From NCBI GenBank assembly GCA_009778965.1, contig WRFE01000012.1, forward strand, positions 1 through 34,000: a DNA stretch of 34,000 nt, written 5' to 3'. The translations under genes were made by a program, and so were the position numbers. Source of the stretch: Candidatus Endomicrobium labiotermitis. Lineage in GTDB: Bacteria; Elusimicrobiota; Endomicrobiia; Endomicrobiales; Endomicrobiaceae. Below the pieces are notes generated by a model. The model saw only the letters and a program-made list of their open reading frames with translations, made no database searches and was not told the origin of the DNA. Below are positions 1-8,405 of the stretch, one piece after another. Numbering within the stretch: position 1 is the stretch's first letter; each line of letters opens with the position of its first letter.

Positions 1-824
1 AAAATCGTTAAAGTTTTTTCTTTGTCTTTGGGCAGCCTTGCTTCAATCGGAACATAATTCGATGCGTGATTTGAAAAGAACAAACAAGGAAAGTCTTCAA
101 GGCGTTCCATAATTATTTTTAACTCTTCCAAAGATTCAAAATCATCTAAAAGTTTAAACTCTCCCTTTTGTATCATCTTAAAAAGTTGCGTATTTTTAGC
201 CACCATAAGCGTTAATGCCGCTATTTGTTCAGGTTTTGAAGCATTAAGTATTTTTGCCGTATTTATCGCATGGGCATGCGTATGCTTTTTTCCGCCAAGA
301 CCCAAAATTACGGTTACATTAGACTTAATTCCGGCTTCTTTGAGCTTATTAACGGATTTTGCATTATCTTCAGGGCCGCCGTATTTTGAAATCATTTTAT
401 ATACATCTGCATCGCCGGTTTCAAAACCTATATATGCAACAGACATTTTTCTTTTTCTTAATTCTTTAAGTTCTTCAACGCTTTTGAGAGCAATGCTTTT
501 ATTTGAAGCATAAAGAGATATACGCCGTACATCTACATCTTTAAAATTCTCAAGTATTCTGTCAAAAACGGCAATAAGCTGATTTTGCGGCATAATTAAA
601 GCGTCACCATCGGCAAGAAATATTTTTCTTATTCCGGAATATTTATTTGAGATATAATCAATTTCTTTAAATATTATGTCCAAAGGTTTTATACGAAAAG
701 TCTTGTCTTTGTATGCGGGACAAAAAATGCATGAATTGTCCGAACAACCTAATGTTATTTGAAAAATTAAGCTGTCGGCTTCGCTTGGAGGTCTTATTAC
801 AGTCCCTTCATAATTTAAAGGCAT
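1..824 (-). CDS. Radical SAM protein, C-terminus beyond window edge
   Basis: The gene reads leftward and runs off the window at base 1; 274 codons are present. The ATG at 824-822 is chosen because a GGAG ribosome-binding site lies six bases upstream (831-834) and the protein then begins MPLNYEGTVIRPPSEAD, a usual opening for this family. A GCSDNSCIFC cluster (residues ~30-39; spacing C-x4-C-x2-C) should bind the 4Fe-4S cluster that cleaves S-adenosylmethionine. Further family signatures are FLADGDAL, YIGFETGD, a glycine-rich LGLGG and a terminal SNHASNYVPIEARLPKDK stretch. In related proteins that last stretch lies close to the C-terminus, so only a short tail is probably missing. The substrate is unknown; such proteins are usually annotated simply as radical SAM. 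Family assignment is sure; function is not. Confidence 0.9.
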   Translation of the reverse strand, partial: MPLNYEGTVIRPPSEADSLIFQITLGCSDNSCIFCPAYKDKTFRIKPLDIIFKEIDYISNKYSGIRKIFLADGDALIMPQNQLIAVFDRILENFKDVDVRRISLYASNKSIALKSVEELKELRKRKMSVAYIGFETGDADVYKMISKYGGPEDNAKSVNKLKEAGIKSNVTVILGLGGKKHTHAHAINTAKILNASKPEQIAALTLMVAKNTQLFKMIQKGEFKLLDDFESLEELKIIMERLEDFPCLFFSNHASNYVPIEARLPKDKEKTLTI

Positions 825-856
825 TTGCTTCTCCGTGGTTTGTAGTATTACTGTCG

Positions 857-862
857 ATTATA
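857..862 (-). promoter_or_regulatory. Candidate -10 box for the radical SAM gene
   Basis: On the minus strand a perfect TATAAT lies 32 bases before the start codon of the radical SAM gene. No good -35 hexamer sits 16-18 bases upstream, so this is a moderate candidate. It would give a short leader that keeps the GGAG ribosome-binding site. Confidence 0.4.
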
Positions 863-909
863 TTACCAAAATCAGTGTCTTCATTCAATGAGGGGGTATA
901 GCTCATTGT

Positions 910-1034
910 GTTGTCATACCGTTGAAAAACGGTATCTAAGTTGGTTGTTAAAGGCATAAGAATAGATTGCGTATAGGCGTCCGCAATTACGATAATAGTA
1001 ACAATGGATTCCGTGTCAAGCACGGAATGACAAC
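910..1034. repeat. Palindromic element, class A (GTC-hairpin...hairpin-GAC), 125 bp
   Basis: The ends are perfect 8-base inverted repeats (GTTGTCAT at 910-917, ATGACAAC at 1027-1034). Inside are three perfect hairpins: ATACCGTT/AACGGTAT (916-935), ATTGCG/CGCAAT (966-987) and ATTCCGTG/CACGGAAT (1008-1028). With the terminator at 1086-1110 it fills most of the 314-base gene-free stretch 825-1138, where I see no coding sequence. The architecture matches five other elements in the window. Dispersed repeats with GGAATGACA-type ends are common in many bacteria. Confidence 0.8.
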
Positions 1035-1085
1035 CCCTTTGTTGTGTTTTCATATTGTGGTGTTGGTAGTAAAATTAAAATAAAA

Positions 1086-1110
1086 AACCTCCGGCAAACT
1101 GCCGGAGGTT
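1086..1110. terminator. Bidirectional Rho-independent terminator
   Basis: A perfect 10-base stem (AACCTCCGGC 1086-1095 with GCCGGAGGTT 1101-1110) closes a five-base loop. It is followed by T-rich runs on both strands. It lies 29 bases past the stop codon of the giant minus-strand gene and is the only textbook intrinsic terminator I found in the window. Confidence 0.92.
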
Positions 1111-1138
1111 TTTCTTTTACAGATATTATAAAGTTTTT

Positions 1139-4100
1139 TTAAGCTTTTGTAAGGATTGCGGTTATATTTAAAATATCCAGCTGATCCGCGCCGCCCATTC
1201 TGTCGACATCTATAGTATCTGTTTTTATATCAGGAACAACAGGGTCAATAAATTTAAGGTCTGACGCAGCCAGAACAAGCATCATTCCTACTCTTATACC
1301 GTATAAATCTTTTTCTATATGACCGTCGAATTGAGAGAAATATTTATCAAAAAACTCGAGGAAAAACTGTTCTTTGCCTTTTATCGTAGGCCACCAAGCC
1401 CTGTTATATTTTTTGATATCTGTAATCAGCTCATTAATAATTTCAATTTCCATTTTGTTTCCGGGGTTTGGCATTAATACTAAATCATCTTTATTAATAT
1501 CAAACAAAATTCCGATTCCGTCTTCATCTATTATTCCGTCGGTGGCTGTCAGATAAGGCATTTTATCTTTATAGAGTATCATATAAGCCATAAACCTGTC
1601 GAATAAATCCTGTTTTTTGCCGGTAAGATTATCGTAATAATCTTTTTTATCTAATATATAAATTTTATCTCCGTATGCTCCTTCCAGGTATTTGTTCTTA
1701 ATATATTCCGTATATAGTCCCAGAAGGAATGATCTTGACATGGAATGCAAAGTCCTTTTAGATTCTACCACGAAATCAAAGAAATAAGGATGGTTATCCT
1801 TTATATATGTTATTCCCGATGTCCCTGACTTTCTAAGAATATCGGCTATTTTATTTGCTTCTTCTTCTGTCTCTATGACTTTTATTTTTTGCATTCTTGC
1901 AAATTTATAGGCGAAATATTTGCGCTCTACAATACCTTTGGTTTCTTTCATATATCTCATAAAACTGACCATGGAATTGATAACGTTCATATTGTAATCA
2001 AGACCTTCTCTTTCAGTATCTTTAAGAGGCTGTGAATAAACAAGATTTATCGGAAATGTAACTCTGGTTATCTCTCTGGAATTAAGGACTTTATTCATTA
2101 TGTTTAACAAGCGGTCTTCCATCATGACTGTATCCGTATGTTCTTTTAAAATAGTTTCAAGCGGCTGGTTCGAACTTTCCCATTTCTCTATTATATTTCT
2201 TATGGTGCTGTTCGGAATTTCGCCGTAATTTAAAGAGCCGTCCGGGTTTTTAGCTCTATAATAAATATTATTGATAACGTGAATCATATGCTGGATTTTT
2301 CTTTCATATTCATGCTGGTTTTTGTAAACGGATATCTCATAATGCGAGTTGAAACTGTTTAACGCGTAATCGTTATCCATAAGTTCTTCCTTACTGGATA
2401 AAATTCTTGTTATTCCAAGCGTTAAAAAAGTATGTCCGAATTTATTCCACATTTTTTCCGACACGTAAACCGACATTTCACACGCGAGATCGGGTTTTCT
2501 CGAAGTGTAGGACCGCATATCTTTTATAAATTTTTCAATGTCTTTTTCATTGCAGTCAAAAAGATCAAATTTTACGCCGGCGTAGCCTATTTCTTTTTGT
2601 TCCGTTTCGAATTTATCTAAGAAATCGTCAAAATGTTCGTCTATTCGGGTGAAAGTGTATTCAAAAAGTATTTTCTTGTCGATTTTGCGTAAATCCGCGG
2701 CTAATTTTTTTAAATTTTCTTTTACGGTAGTATCTCTGCTTAATACTTTTAAATCTAAATTATTATCCCTTATAACTACATTGACAAAGTCTACGCCGAT
2801 ATCTGTCATTATGGATATAAACTCCGATTCTTCTTTGAGACTGTTGAATATATGTTCATCCGAAGCTATTTTAACACCGACAATAGACGCTTTTTGGTCA
2901 GTGAATAGTCCTAAAAAAGATTTTCGCTTTAAGGCTTTTACTACTCTTACGACATTTGACGTATGTACAACGGAAGCCGCCACGTGGGGATATTTTAGTT
3001 CTTTAGGATTTGCTCTGTCGGCAATAGAGCTTTGCTGTAAAATGAAAGGGAAGCCCATTTCCGTGACTGTTTCTTTGTCTTCCTGTGAAGAATTTTCAGA
3101 CATTGTTACCACGGATTTATACGAATCTTCAAATACAGTATTAACTTTGGATTTTGGTATAGCCGGCGTTCCTTTAAATTCTATAATATTGTTTGAATAT
3201 TTTGTAAGAAAAGGTTTAATTTCTTTTAATACTTCCGGCAGCCATAAGCCGTCATAGTCTTGAGGAAAATCGGATACGTCTATAAAATAAACGGAATGTT
3301 TGCCGTCAATTTGCTGTTTGTATATTCTTGCCGCCTTATTTCCTGATACAAAGCAGGTTCTTACCAATGTGCTGTTATTTTCCGATATTAAATTTTTATC
3401 TCTTGTAGGTAATATCAAAGAAGCTTCAAATCCGTGCCTTCTGATGACTTTAAAATAATCTCTTAAAAAATCAATGTCATAATTTTGTTCTCTATAAACC
3501 ATAACCCAGTTTCCTTTCATATACATACGCGAAATGGGTCTTCTTAATGCGTCCGTCAAAATACTGCTGCTGTTGTAAATATCAGTAAGAACTCTTTGAA
3601 GTTCGTAAAAAATATAAGCTACAAACCCTTTTTTTATCGACGGATTCGCATTTATCAATAATTCATCGATGTTCAAATTTTCCTGCGTATATTCTTTATC
3701 GTGGTAAAAATATTTTATTGAGGCGTCTCTCCAAGGCAATTTTGTGTTGTCAAGAAAGTTATCGAAAGCTTTTCTTGCCTGGTGATATACATTTGTTAAA
3801 CTTTCAAGATACGCGTTTTCATTATGGCCTCTGTTTCCTTCAGGATAGAAAGCAAAAGTCATGCCGTCTATTTTTATAATGCTAAGCGTCTGATTATGTC
3901 CCCAGTCTCCGCCCTTAAAATTTGTATCCGTTTGCGCGTAATCTTTGTTTGCGATCTTGTCTTTATAATAACTTTGAAAAGCAAAGGTCATATATGCGGG
4001 GATGAAAAATATAACATCGACGCCGTATTTTTTTTCTTTTTCTGCTTTATAATTTTTTGCCGATTCTATAAATTTTGTAAACGGTTCATAGGCCAGTTCA

Positions 4101-7100
4101 AACTTCGCGTCTTCCGGGTGAGCGTCTCCTATGCTGCTCGGATCATAAGTCAGCTTTGCCGATTCTACCGGCCATATAAACATTGTTACGTCTCTTTCAA
4201 AGCCGGGAAGATATTTCAAATATTCATTTTCTTCTTCACTTTTTACCGGTTTTGCTAGTTCTATTTGCGATATCGGATAGCGTATTATACTCTTATCTGT
4301 ATTTATATATTCGGGCACCGGTTTCCCTTCGGAGTTTAGAGGGGTATGGGTTATTGTAATATTTTCAACGCCTACGGTATTTATAAAAAAGCTTACAAGT
4401 TCGTCAATATTATATTTAGTTTTATCAAGGTTGGTAAGGTCAAGTATAAGCCCTTCTTGTTCCTTTATTTTGTTAATATTTATTGTGGCAAACAATTTTC
4501 CGTAATCTATCGAGTAATCCTCTTTAAAAATACCGGATGCAGTCTCTTTTGATACGAAAGTATAATGGTCTTCGGGAACGTATCTGTTGTAAATGTTATC
4601 TACCGATCCTGACGCGCCGCCATCGCTCCATGAATCGCGCGCCGCGATAAATTTTTTCGGATTAATTGTATCTATGACGCAGAGATATTTATTGTCAATA
4701 TCATTAATTCTGTTAAATTTTTCATCACTGGCGTAAATGGTTATATTAGTTTTTTTGCCGGCGTAAACAAGCGCTTTTTCCGGTTCCTGACCGGTAATTT
4801 CTTTTATGTATTTGTAAACTTTAAATAGGCCGTTTTCATAAGTTATTTCAAATATTCCCTTGTCTTCAATTTGTATACCCATGCTGCCATGTTCCGCGGT
4901 ATTTATATTTTTAAATATTATTCTATTTTCTTCCGGAGTTTGAATTCCTATATATTCTGTTTGTGAGATTGACGAATTTACAAATGTGACTTGCGAGTTT
5001 GAAAGCATGGCTTCTTTACCTTCTATGCTTTGACCGTTTATAACTATTCTGGCATTTTCGTCTATATTGTTTTTTTCTTTAGGGGCTGTTTTTTTTGTCG
5101 TTTTTCCGGAGCTGATTCCTGCGCCGCCTACGCCGGTTATGCCGAGCGTTAAAAGCATGAGCGTAGTTTTGAAGATTGTTCCGAATGTTGAACTTTTTGA
5201 GGTTTTCTTTTTCGCGCCGGCATCCGCGGATGAAGTAATTACGCTGCCTTCATTAGCGCTTATTATAACTTCTCTTGTTTCTTTATTGCCTATAAGAACT
5301 TCCGCGACAAAAGTATTCTCATCCTGTTTGTGAAGTTTTGTTATTTTGGCGGTTTGGCTGATTTTTTTGTCAGAAAGTATTTTGGAAAGATAATTGTTAA
5401 GCGTATCGGTAATGTAATCATTTTTATCGCCCGTATGTTTCCATATCTCATCTAATAACGAAAAATTTAAAAAGTTAGAGAATATTACTTTTAAAGGATC
5501 CTGCCATTCAATATTAAAAATACTGCCTGTAACAAATACCTTGTAAGCGTTTCGCATTATCTCTTTTTTTATATGAAAATCTCTTTTAAATAAAATTTCA
5601 GTTTGTTTTGTGTCAAAAGAGGTTACAGCAGGCATTACTATGGCATAGTTAACGGAATTTACATTCATTAAGTCTTGCATTCCCTGCAAATGGAATCCGC
5701 CGGAAACAAGTATATCAATCTTGGCATTAGTTGTTTTAAGCATATCGGCAAGACTTAAATCAAATGAATTTTTTAAAGCTAACGATTGCCTTGCGCCGGA
5801 TGGGTTTATAGTTGTTACAGGAGCGCCTAAAGCGTTAGAAAGAAAGTAATTGTTTCTTAAAAGATTATTTTCGTAGAATTTGGACGCTATGGAGAATTGT
5901 ATTTTAATATCATTTATATAAGCGGCGGGAATATAATTTTCAAGCAATATGGAATATTTTGCAAAATTGTCTGATTCTGTCATATAGACATAATCTTCAG
6001 AAAGAAGCTTGTTGGTAAGCATATTTAACAATTTAGACGTGTAATTTTCGGTAAATATTAAGTCTTCTTCATTTTTTGTCCGCGCGTTTGCGTATAATAG
6101 TTCGCGGGATAAATAATCTTCCTGTATTAAAAGGGATCTATAATCAAAAGAATCCAATGCGGTTAAAAATAAAGTATAGTTTTTAATATTAGGGTATTTA
6201 CCGGATTTGCCGCTGTCAGATAAATAAGAACTTATTTTTTTTATATATTCCAGCGGGTGATTTTGCGCAAGCTCCGATATTTGTCTGTATTCTTTGTAAG
6301 GGATATCGTTTTTTAAATCGTCAGATATGGTTTTTAACTCCTTGCTTAATTTTTTACCGTTTATTTTATCTAAAGATTTAACGGTAGAATTATATTGCGA
6401 TATATATCTGTAATTAAAATACGGTATATCGCTTTTTTTTGCGGCTTTTTCCAAAGCCGAATAATACCGTTTCTCGCTTATTTTTCCTAGTTTATATTTT
6501 TGTTTAAGTTTGTATAAGCTTTTATTTTTAGCGCTAAATCGCGTTTGTGTTAATTTTGAAAGATGGTTTTGTATATAATTAATAAGCTCCGTGTTTTCCG
6601 CTTCTTTGTCGAACATTTGACCTAAAATTTTAAAGTTTTCAAGGTAAACGGCTTCATTTTCTATTCCTTCAAATTTTATAGAGGTTTTTGTATTATTGAT
6701 TAAAAAATATTCCGCGCCGCTGATTTTACCGTCTTTAAGCAGTCTTTTCGCAATGGCTTCGCGTAAGACTGAATCAGTTTCTTCTTTTAGCCAGTTCATA
6801 TTAATTGCGCCGTAAGCGCCTTCAAGGTATATGGAGCTTATTTCATGATTTTCATTAAGATAATCTATGATATCGGCGATATTTTTTTGGGTTGAATAAT
6901 CGGAATGTAAATCTTGGATATTTATTATGGTGTTATCGCTGCCAAAGTAAAAATCGCACATTACATTTGCCATATCCTGCGGGACAAGAGATATGCTTTT
7001 GTTATTATGAACGGACGGCGCAGCGCCGGTTGTTTGCGATGAAAATACTTCTCCGGGCAGAGAAGAAATAATAAAACAAAAAGAAACAAAAAAGGCAATA

Positions 7101-7114
7101 AATTTTTTCAACAT
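1139..7114 (-). CDS. Giant secreted multidomain protein (1991 aa), function unknown
   Basis: The protein opens with a signal peptide (basic MLKK, hydrophobic to ~20, likely cleavage ~25). Residues ~45-530 form a domain with NIQDLHSDY (D68, H70), IYLEGAYG (E99) and a late VSGGFHLQG (472-475). This motif order resembles the TraB/ChaN/EreA-like superfamily, which is my inference. Residues ~645-669 are hydrophobic and glycine-rich (a membrane helix or linker), then Lys/Thr-rich. A beta-rich stretch (~690-800) follows, then an alpha/beta region (~980-1120) holding GDWGHNQT and FYPEGNRGHNEN. Residues ~1355-1570 alternate strands and helices as in a TIM barrel. The last ~400 residues are unassigned. 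An AAGGG-like ribosome-binding site and a good promoter precede the ATG; a strong terminator follows. The reading frame is intact over 6 kb, so the gene is under selection. It stands alone, divergent from a glycosidase. I do not recognise a characterised homologue. Confidence 0.85.
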   Translation of the reverse strand: MLKKFIAFFVSFCFIISSLPGEVFSSQTTGAAPSVHNNKSISLVPQDMANVMCDFYFGSDNTIINIQDLHSDYSTQKNIADIIDYLNENHEISSIYLEGAYGAINMNWLKEETDSVLREAIAKRLLKDGKISGAEYFLINNTKTSIKFEGIENEAVYLENFKILGQMFDKEAENTELINYIQNHLSKLTQTRFSAKNKSLYKLKQKYKLGKISEKRYYSALEKAAKKSDIPYFNYRYISQYNSTVKSLDKINGKKLSKELKTISDDLKNDIPYKEYRQISELAQNHPLEYIKKISSYLSDSGKSGKYPNIKNYTLFLTALDSFDYRSLLIQEDYLSRELLYANARTKNEEDLIFTENYTSKLLNMLTNKLLSEDYVYMTESDNFAKYSILLENYIPAAYINDIKIQFSIASKFYENNLLRNNYFLSNALGAPVTTINPSGARQSLALKNSFDLSLADMLKTTNAKIDILVSGGFHLQGMQDLMNVNSVNYAIVMPAVTSFDTKQTEILFKRDFHIKKEIMRNAYKVFVTGSIFNIEWQDPLKVIFSNFLNFSLLDEIWKHTGDKNDYITDTLNNYLSKILSDKKISQTAKITKLHKQDENTFVAEVLIGNKETREVIISANEGSVITSSADAGAKKKTSKSSTFGTIFKTTLMLLTLGITGVGGAGISSGKTTKKTAPKEKNNIDENARIVINGQSIEGKEAMLSNSQVTFVNSSISQTEYIGIQTPEENRIIFKNINTAEHGSMGIQIEDKGIFEITYENGLFKVYKYIKEITGQEPEKALVYAGKKTNITIYASDEKFNRINDIDNKYLCVIDTINPKKFIAARDSWSDGGASGSVDNIYNRYVPEDHYTFVSKETASGIFKEDYSIDYGKLFATININKIKEQEGLILDLTNLDKTKYNIDELVSFFINTVGVENITITHTPLNSEGKPVPEYINTDKSIIRYPISQIELAKPVKSEEENEYLKYLPGFERDVTMFIWPVESAKLTYDPSSIGDAHPEDAKFELAYEPFTKFIESAKNYKAEKEKKYGVDVIFFIPAYMTFAFQSYYKDKIANKDYAQTDTNFKGGDWGHNQTLSIIKIDGMTFAFYPEGNRGHNENAYLESLTNVYHQARKAFDNFLDNTKLPWRDASIKYFYHDKEYTQENLNIDELLINANPSIKKGFVAYIFYELQRVLTDIYNSSSILTDALRRPISRMYMKGNWVMVYREQNYDIDFLRDYFKVIRRHGFEASLILPTRDKNLISENNSTLVRTCFVSGNKAARIYKQQIDGKHSVYFIDVSDFPQDYDGLWLPEVLKEIKPFLTKYSNNIIEFKGTPAIPKSKVNTVFEDSYKSVVTMSENSSQEDKETVTEMGFPFILQQSSIADRANPKELKYPHVAASVVHTSNVVRVVKALKRKSFLGLFTDQKASIVGVKIASDEHIFNSLKEESEFISIMTDIGVDFVNVVIRDNNLDLKVLSRDTTVKENLKKLAADLRKIDKKILFEYTFTRIDEHFDDFLDKFETEQKEIGYAGVKFDLFDCNEKDIEKFIKDMRSYTSRKPDLACEMSVYVSEKMWNKFGHTFLTLGITRILSSKEELMDNDYALNSFNSHYEISVYKNQHEYERKIQHMIHVINNIYYRAKNPDGSLNYGEIPNSTIRNIIEKWESSNQPLETILKEHTDTVMMEDRLLNIMNKVLNSREITRVTFPINLVYSQPLKDTEREGLDYNMNVINSMVSFMRYMKETKGIVERKYFAYKFARMQKIKVIETEEEANKIADILRKSGTSGITYIKDNHPYFFDFVVESKRTLHSMSRSFLLGLYTEYIKNKYLEGAYGDKIYILDKKDYYDNLTGKKQDLFDRFMAYMILYKDKMPYLTATDGIIDEDGIGILFDINKDDLVLMPNPGNKMEIEIINELITDIKKYNRAWWPTIKGKEQFFLEFFDKYFSQFDGHIEKDLYGIRVGMMLVLAASDLKFIDPVVPDIKTDTIDVDRMGGADQLDILNITAILTKA

Positions 7115-7163
7115 TTTAAACCCTTTTTTAAGCGTTACTATAAATATATAAAATCCTGCAGAT

Positions 7164-7191
7164 ATTATAACACTTTATTATCAAAAATCAA
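7164..7191 (-). promoter_or_regulatory. Promoter of the giant gene
   Basis: On the minus strand TTGATT (7191-7186), a 16-base spacer and TATAAT (7169-7164) are preceded by TG one base before the -10 (extended -10). The predicted start near 7157 gives a leader of about 43 bases with an AAGGG ribosome-binding site. It is back to back with the plus-strand promoter at 7225-7254. Confidence 0.7.
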
Positions 7192-7224
7192 CGTGTTTTG
7201 CGAGTTTTTGCATATTTTTCACAA

Positions 7225-7254
7225 TTGACAAATATAATTCTGTTTTGCTATTAC
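7225..7254 (+). promoter_or_regulatory. Promoter of the GH26-like gene
   Basis: A perfect TTGACA (7225-7230) is followed after 18 bases by TATTAC (7249-7254) with an upstream TG (extended -10). An alternative -10, TACAAT at 7252-7257, has a longer spacer. The predicted transcript begins near 7261 and keeps the AGGGGAT ribosome-binding site. Confidence 0.65.
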
Positions 7255-7273
7255 AATAACATAGGGGATAGAA

Positions 7274-8206
7274 ATGAATATAAAAATATTTTGTAGCTTT
7301 TTAGCTTTGTTATTATTTATAAGTGTAGTTTCCGCAAGAGATATTGAGCTGACCGGAAGATTTATTCCTCCGGCCGGCAAAACGTATATTTTTGGCGGAC
7401 AGAATAATGCCGACAGTGACAGTTTTGTCAAAATAAATAAGAGAGTTCCTTTCGGGTTTATGATTTATACGCCATTGAGCACTTTAGACGGTCTTGAGAA
7501 AGATGTCGATTTTGGCGCGGGCAAAACAAGCGGAAGACACATTTTAAAAAAATATCCGGGCGCCGCGCTGCAGATCGGACTGTATTTAGTCGGAGATTTA
7601 CAAGCGGTTATTGACGGTGATTTTAATGAAAATATAATAAAATTCGCGGATTGGATTAAAAAAGCAGGCATTCCCATATTTTTAAGAATAGGCTATGAGT
7701 TTGATTATCCGGCAAACGGCTATGAACCGGAGTTATATATAAAAGCCTATAAAATAATAGTTGATAAATTTGATGAACTTGAAGTTAAAAATGTTTCGTA
7801 TGTCTGGCATTCTTACGCGTCTATGAATCCGCGCGGAATAGAAGCATGGTATCCCGGCGATGAATATGTAGACTGGTGCGCGATTTCTTATTTTGAAAGT
7901 CCGCAATGGATTCCGATGTTAAAATTTTCGCAAAAGCATAATAAGCCGCTGATGATTGCGGAATGCGCCCCAATGTTAGGCTCCTATTTGAAACCAGAAA
8001 GAAAATTTGAATGGTATGAAAAACTTTTCAGATTTATAGAAAAGTATGATGTTAAAGCATTGTGTTATATAAATACCGACTGGAATAAGCTGCCGATGTT
8101 TGCAAACTATAATTGGGGAAACAGCAGGCTGGACGCTTCAAAAGAAATAAAAAAATTTTGGCTTGGACAAATGTCGGACGAACGGTTTGTTTTTAGAAAA
8201 CAATAA
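7274..8206 (+). CDS. Secreted GH26-like glycoside hydrolase (beta-mannanase family)
   Basis: A 310-residue protein with an N-terminal signal peptide (hydrophobic residues 5-19, cleavage near SA-R at 21-22), so it is exported. The rest fits a single TIM-barrel hydrolase of family GH26. RIGYEFDYP (~138-146) supplies the candidate acid/base Glu142. YPGDEYVDWCAISYF (~193-207) is the family's strand-6 signature. MIAECAP places the candidate nucleophile at Glu230. GH26 enzymes cut beta-1,4-mannan or related beta-glucans by a retaining mechanism. The divergence around Glu142 (no HE-x-NG motif) makes the substrate uncertain. The ATG has an AGGGGAT ribosome-binding site six to ten bases upstream. Own promoter; divergent from the giant secreted protein, which might hint at a shared surface role (inference). 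Confidence 0.75.
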   Translation: MNIKIFCSFLALLLFISVVSARDIELTGRFIPPAGKTYIFGGQNNADSDSFVKINKRVPFGFMIYTPLSTLDGLEKDVDFGAGKTSGRHILKKYPGAALQIGLYLVGDLQAVIDGDFNENIIKFADWIKKAGIPIFLRIGYEFDYPANGYEPELYIKAYKIIVDKFDELEVKNVSYVWHSYASMNPRGIEAWYPGDEYVDWCAISYFESPQWIPMLKFSQKHNKPLMIAECAPMLGSYLKPERKFEWYEKLFRFIEKYDVKALCYINTDWNKLPMFANYNWGNSRLDASKEIKKFWLGQMSDERFVFRKQ

Positions 8207-8266
8207 AAAAGATTTACTTTTCTAACTCTTAGAATGCAGTTATTCCATGATGTATTATCCTCATTT

Positions 8267-8347
8267 GTCATTGCGAGGAAAGACATAGTCTTGACGAAGC
8301 AATCCATTTTAAAGTAACGTGGATTGCCGCGCTTCGCTCGCAATGAC
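8267..8347. repeat. Palindromic element, class A (GTCATTGCGAG...CTCGCAATGAC), 81 bp
   Basis: Perfect 11-base terminal inverted repeats enclose a second inverted pair, GCAATCCA/TGGATTGC. This is a widespread bacterial dispersed repeat type whose arms resemble CATTGCGAGG...GAAGCAATCC. One reading frame through it gives the familiar pseudo-peptide DCRASLAMT, which falsely lengthens the next gene if its first ATG is taken. It sits between the GH26-like gene and the beta-lactamase-like gene. Confidence 0.88.
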
Positions 8348-8390
8348 GACAAAGACAGACAATCCGCAAAAAAATCAAAACTCTCTTTTT

Positions 8391-8399
8391 TGCTATAAT
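8391..8399 (+). promoter_or_regulatory. Extended -10 promoter, probably leaderless
   Basis: TGCTATAAT (perfect extended -10) ends six bases before the ATG at 8406. Transcription should therefore begin at or next to the start codon. No Shine-Dalgarno is present and no -35 box is obvious, as is usual with extended -10 promoters. Confidence 0.7.
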
Positions 8400-8405
8400 A
8401 GACCT

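Noticed and set aside
713-1053. Short open frames on both strands next to the radical SAM gene
   Set aside because: They run through the class A palindrome and the 5' end of the radical SAM gene on the other strand; no protein family signal or ribosome-binding site.
2649-5333. Several plus-strand frames of 60-200 codons opposite the giant gene
   Set aside because: They are antisense shadows of a single intact 1991-codon frame; no ribosome-binding sites or family motifs.
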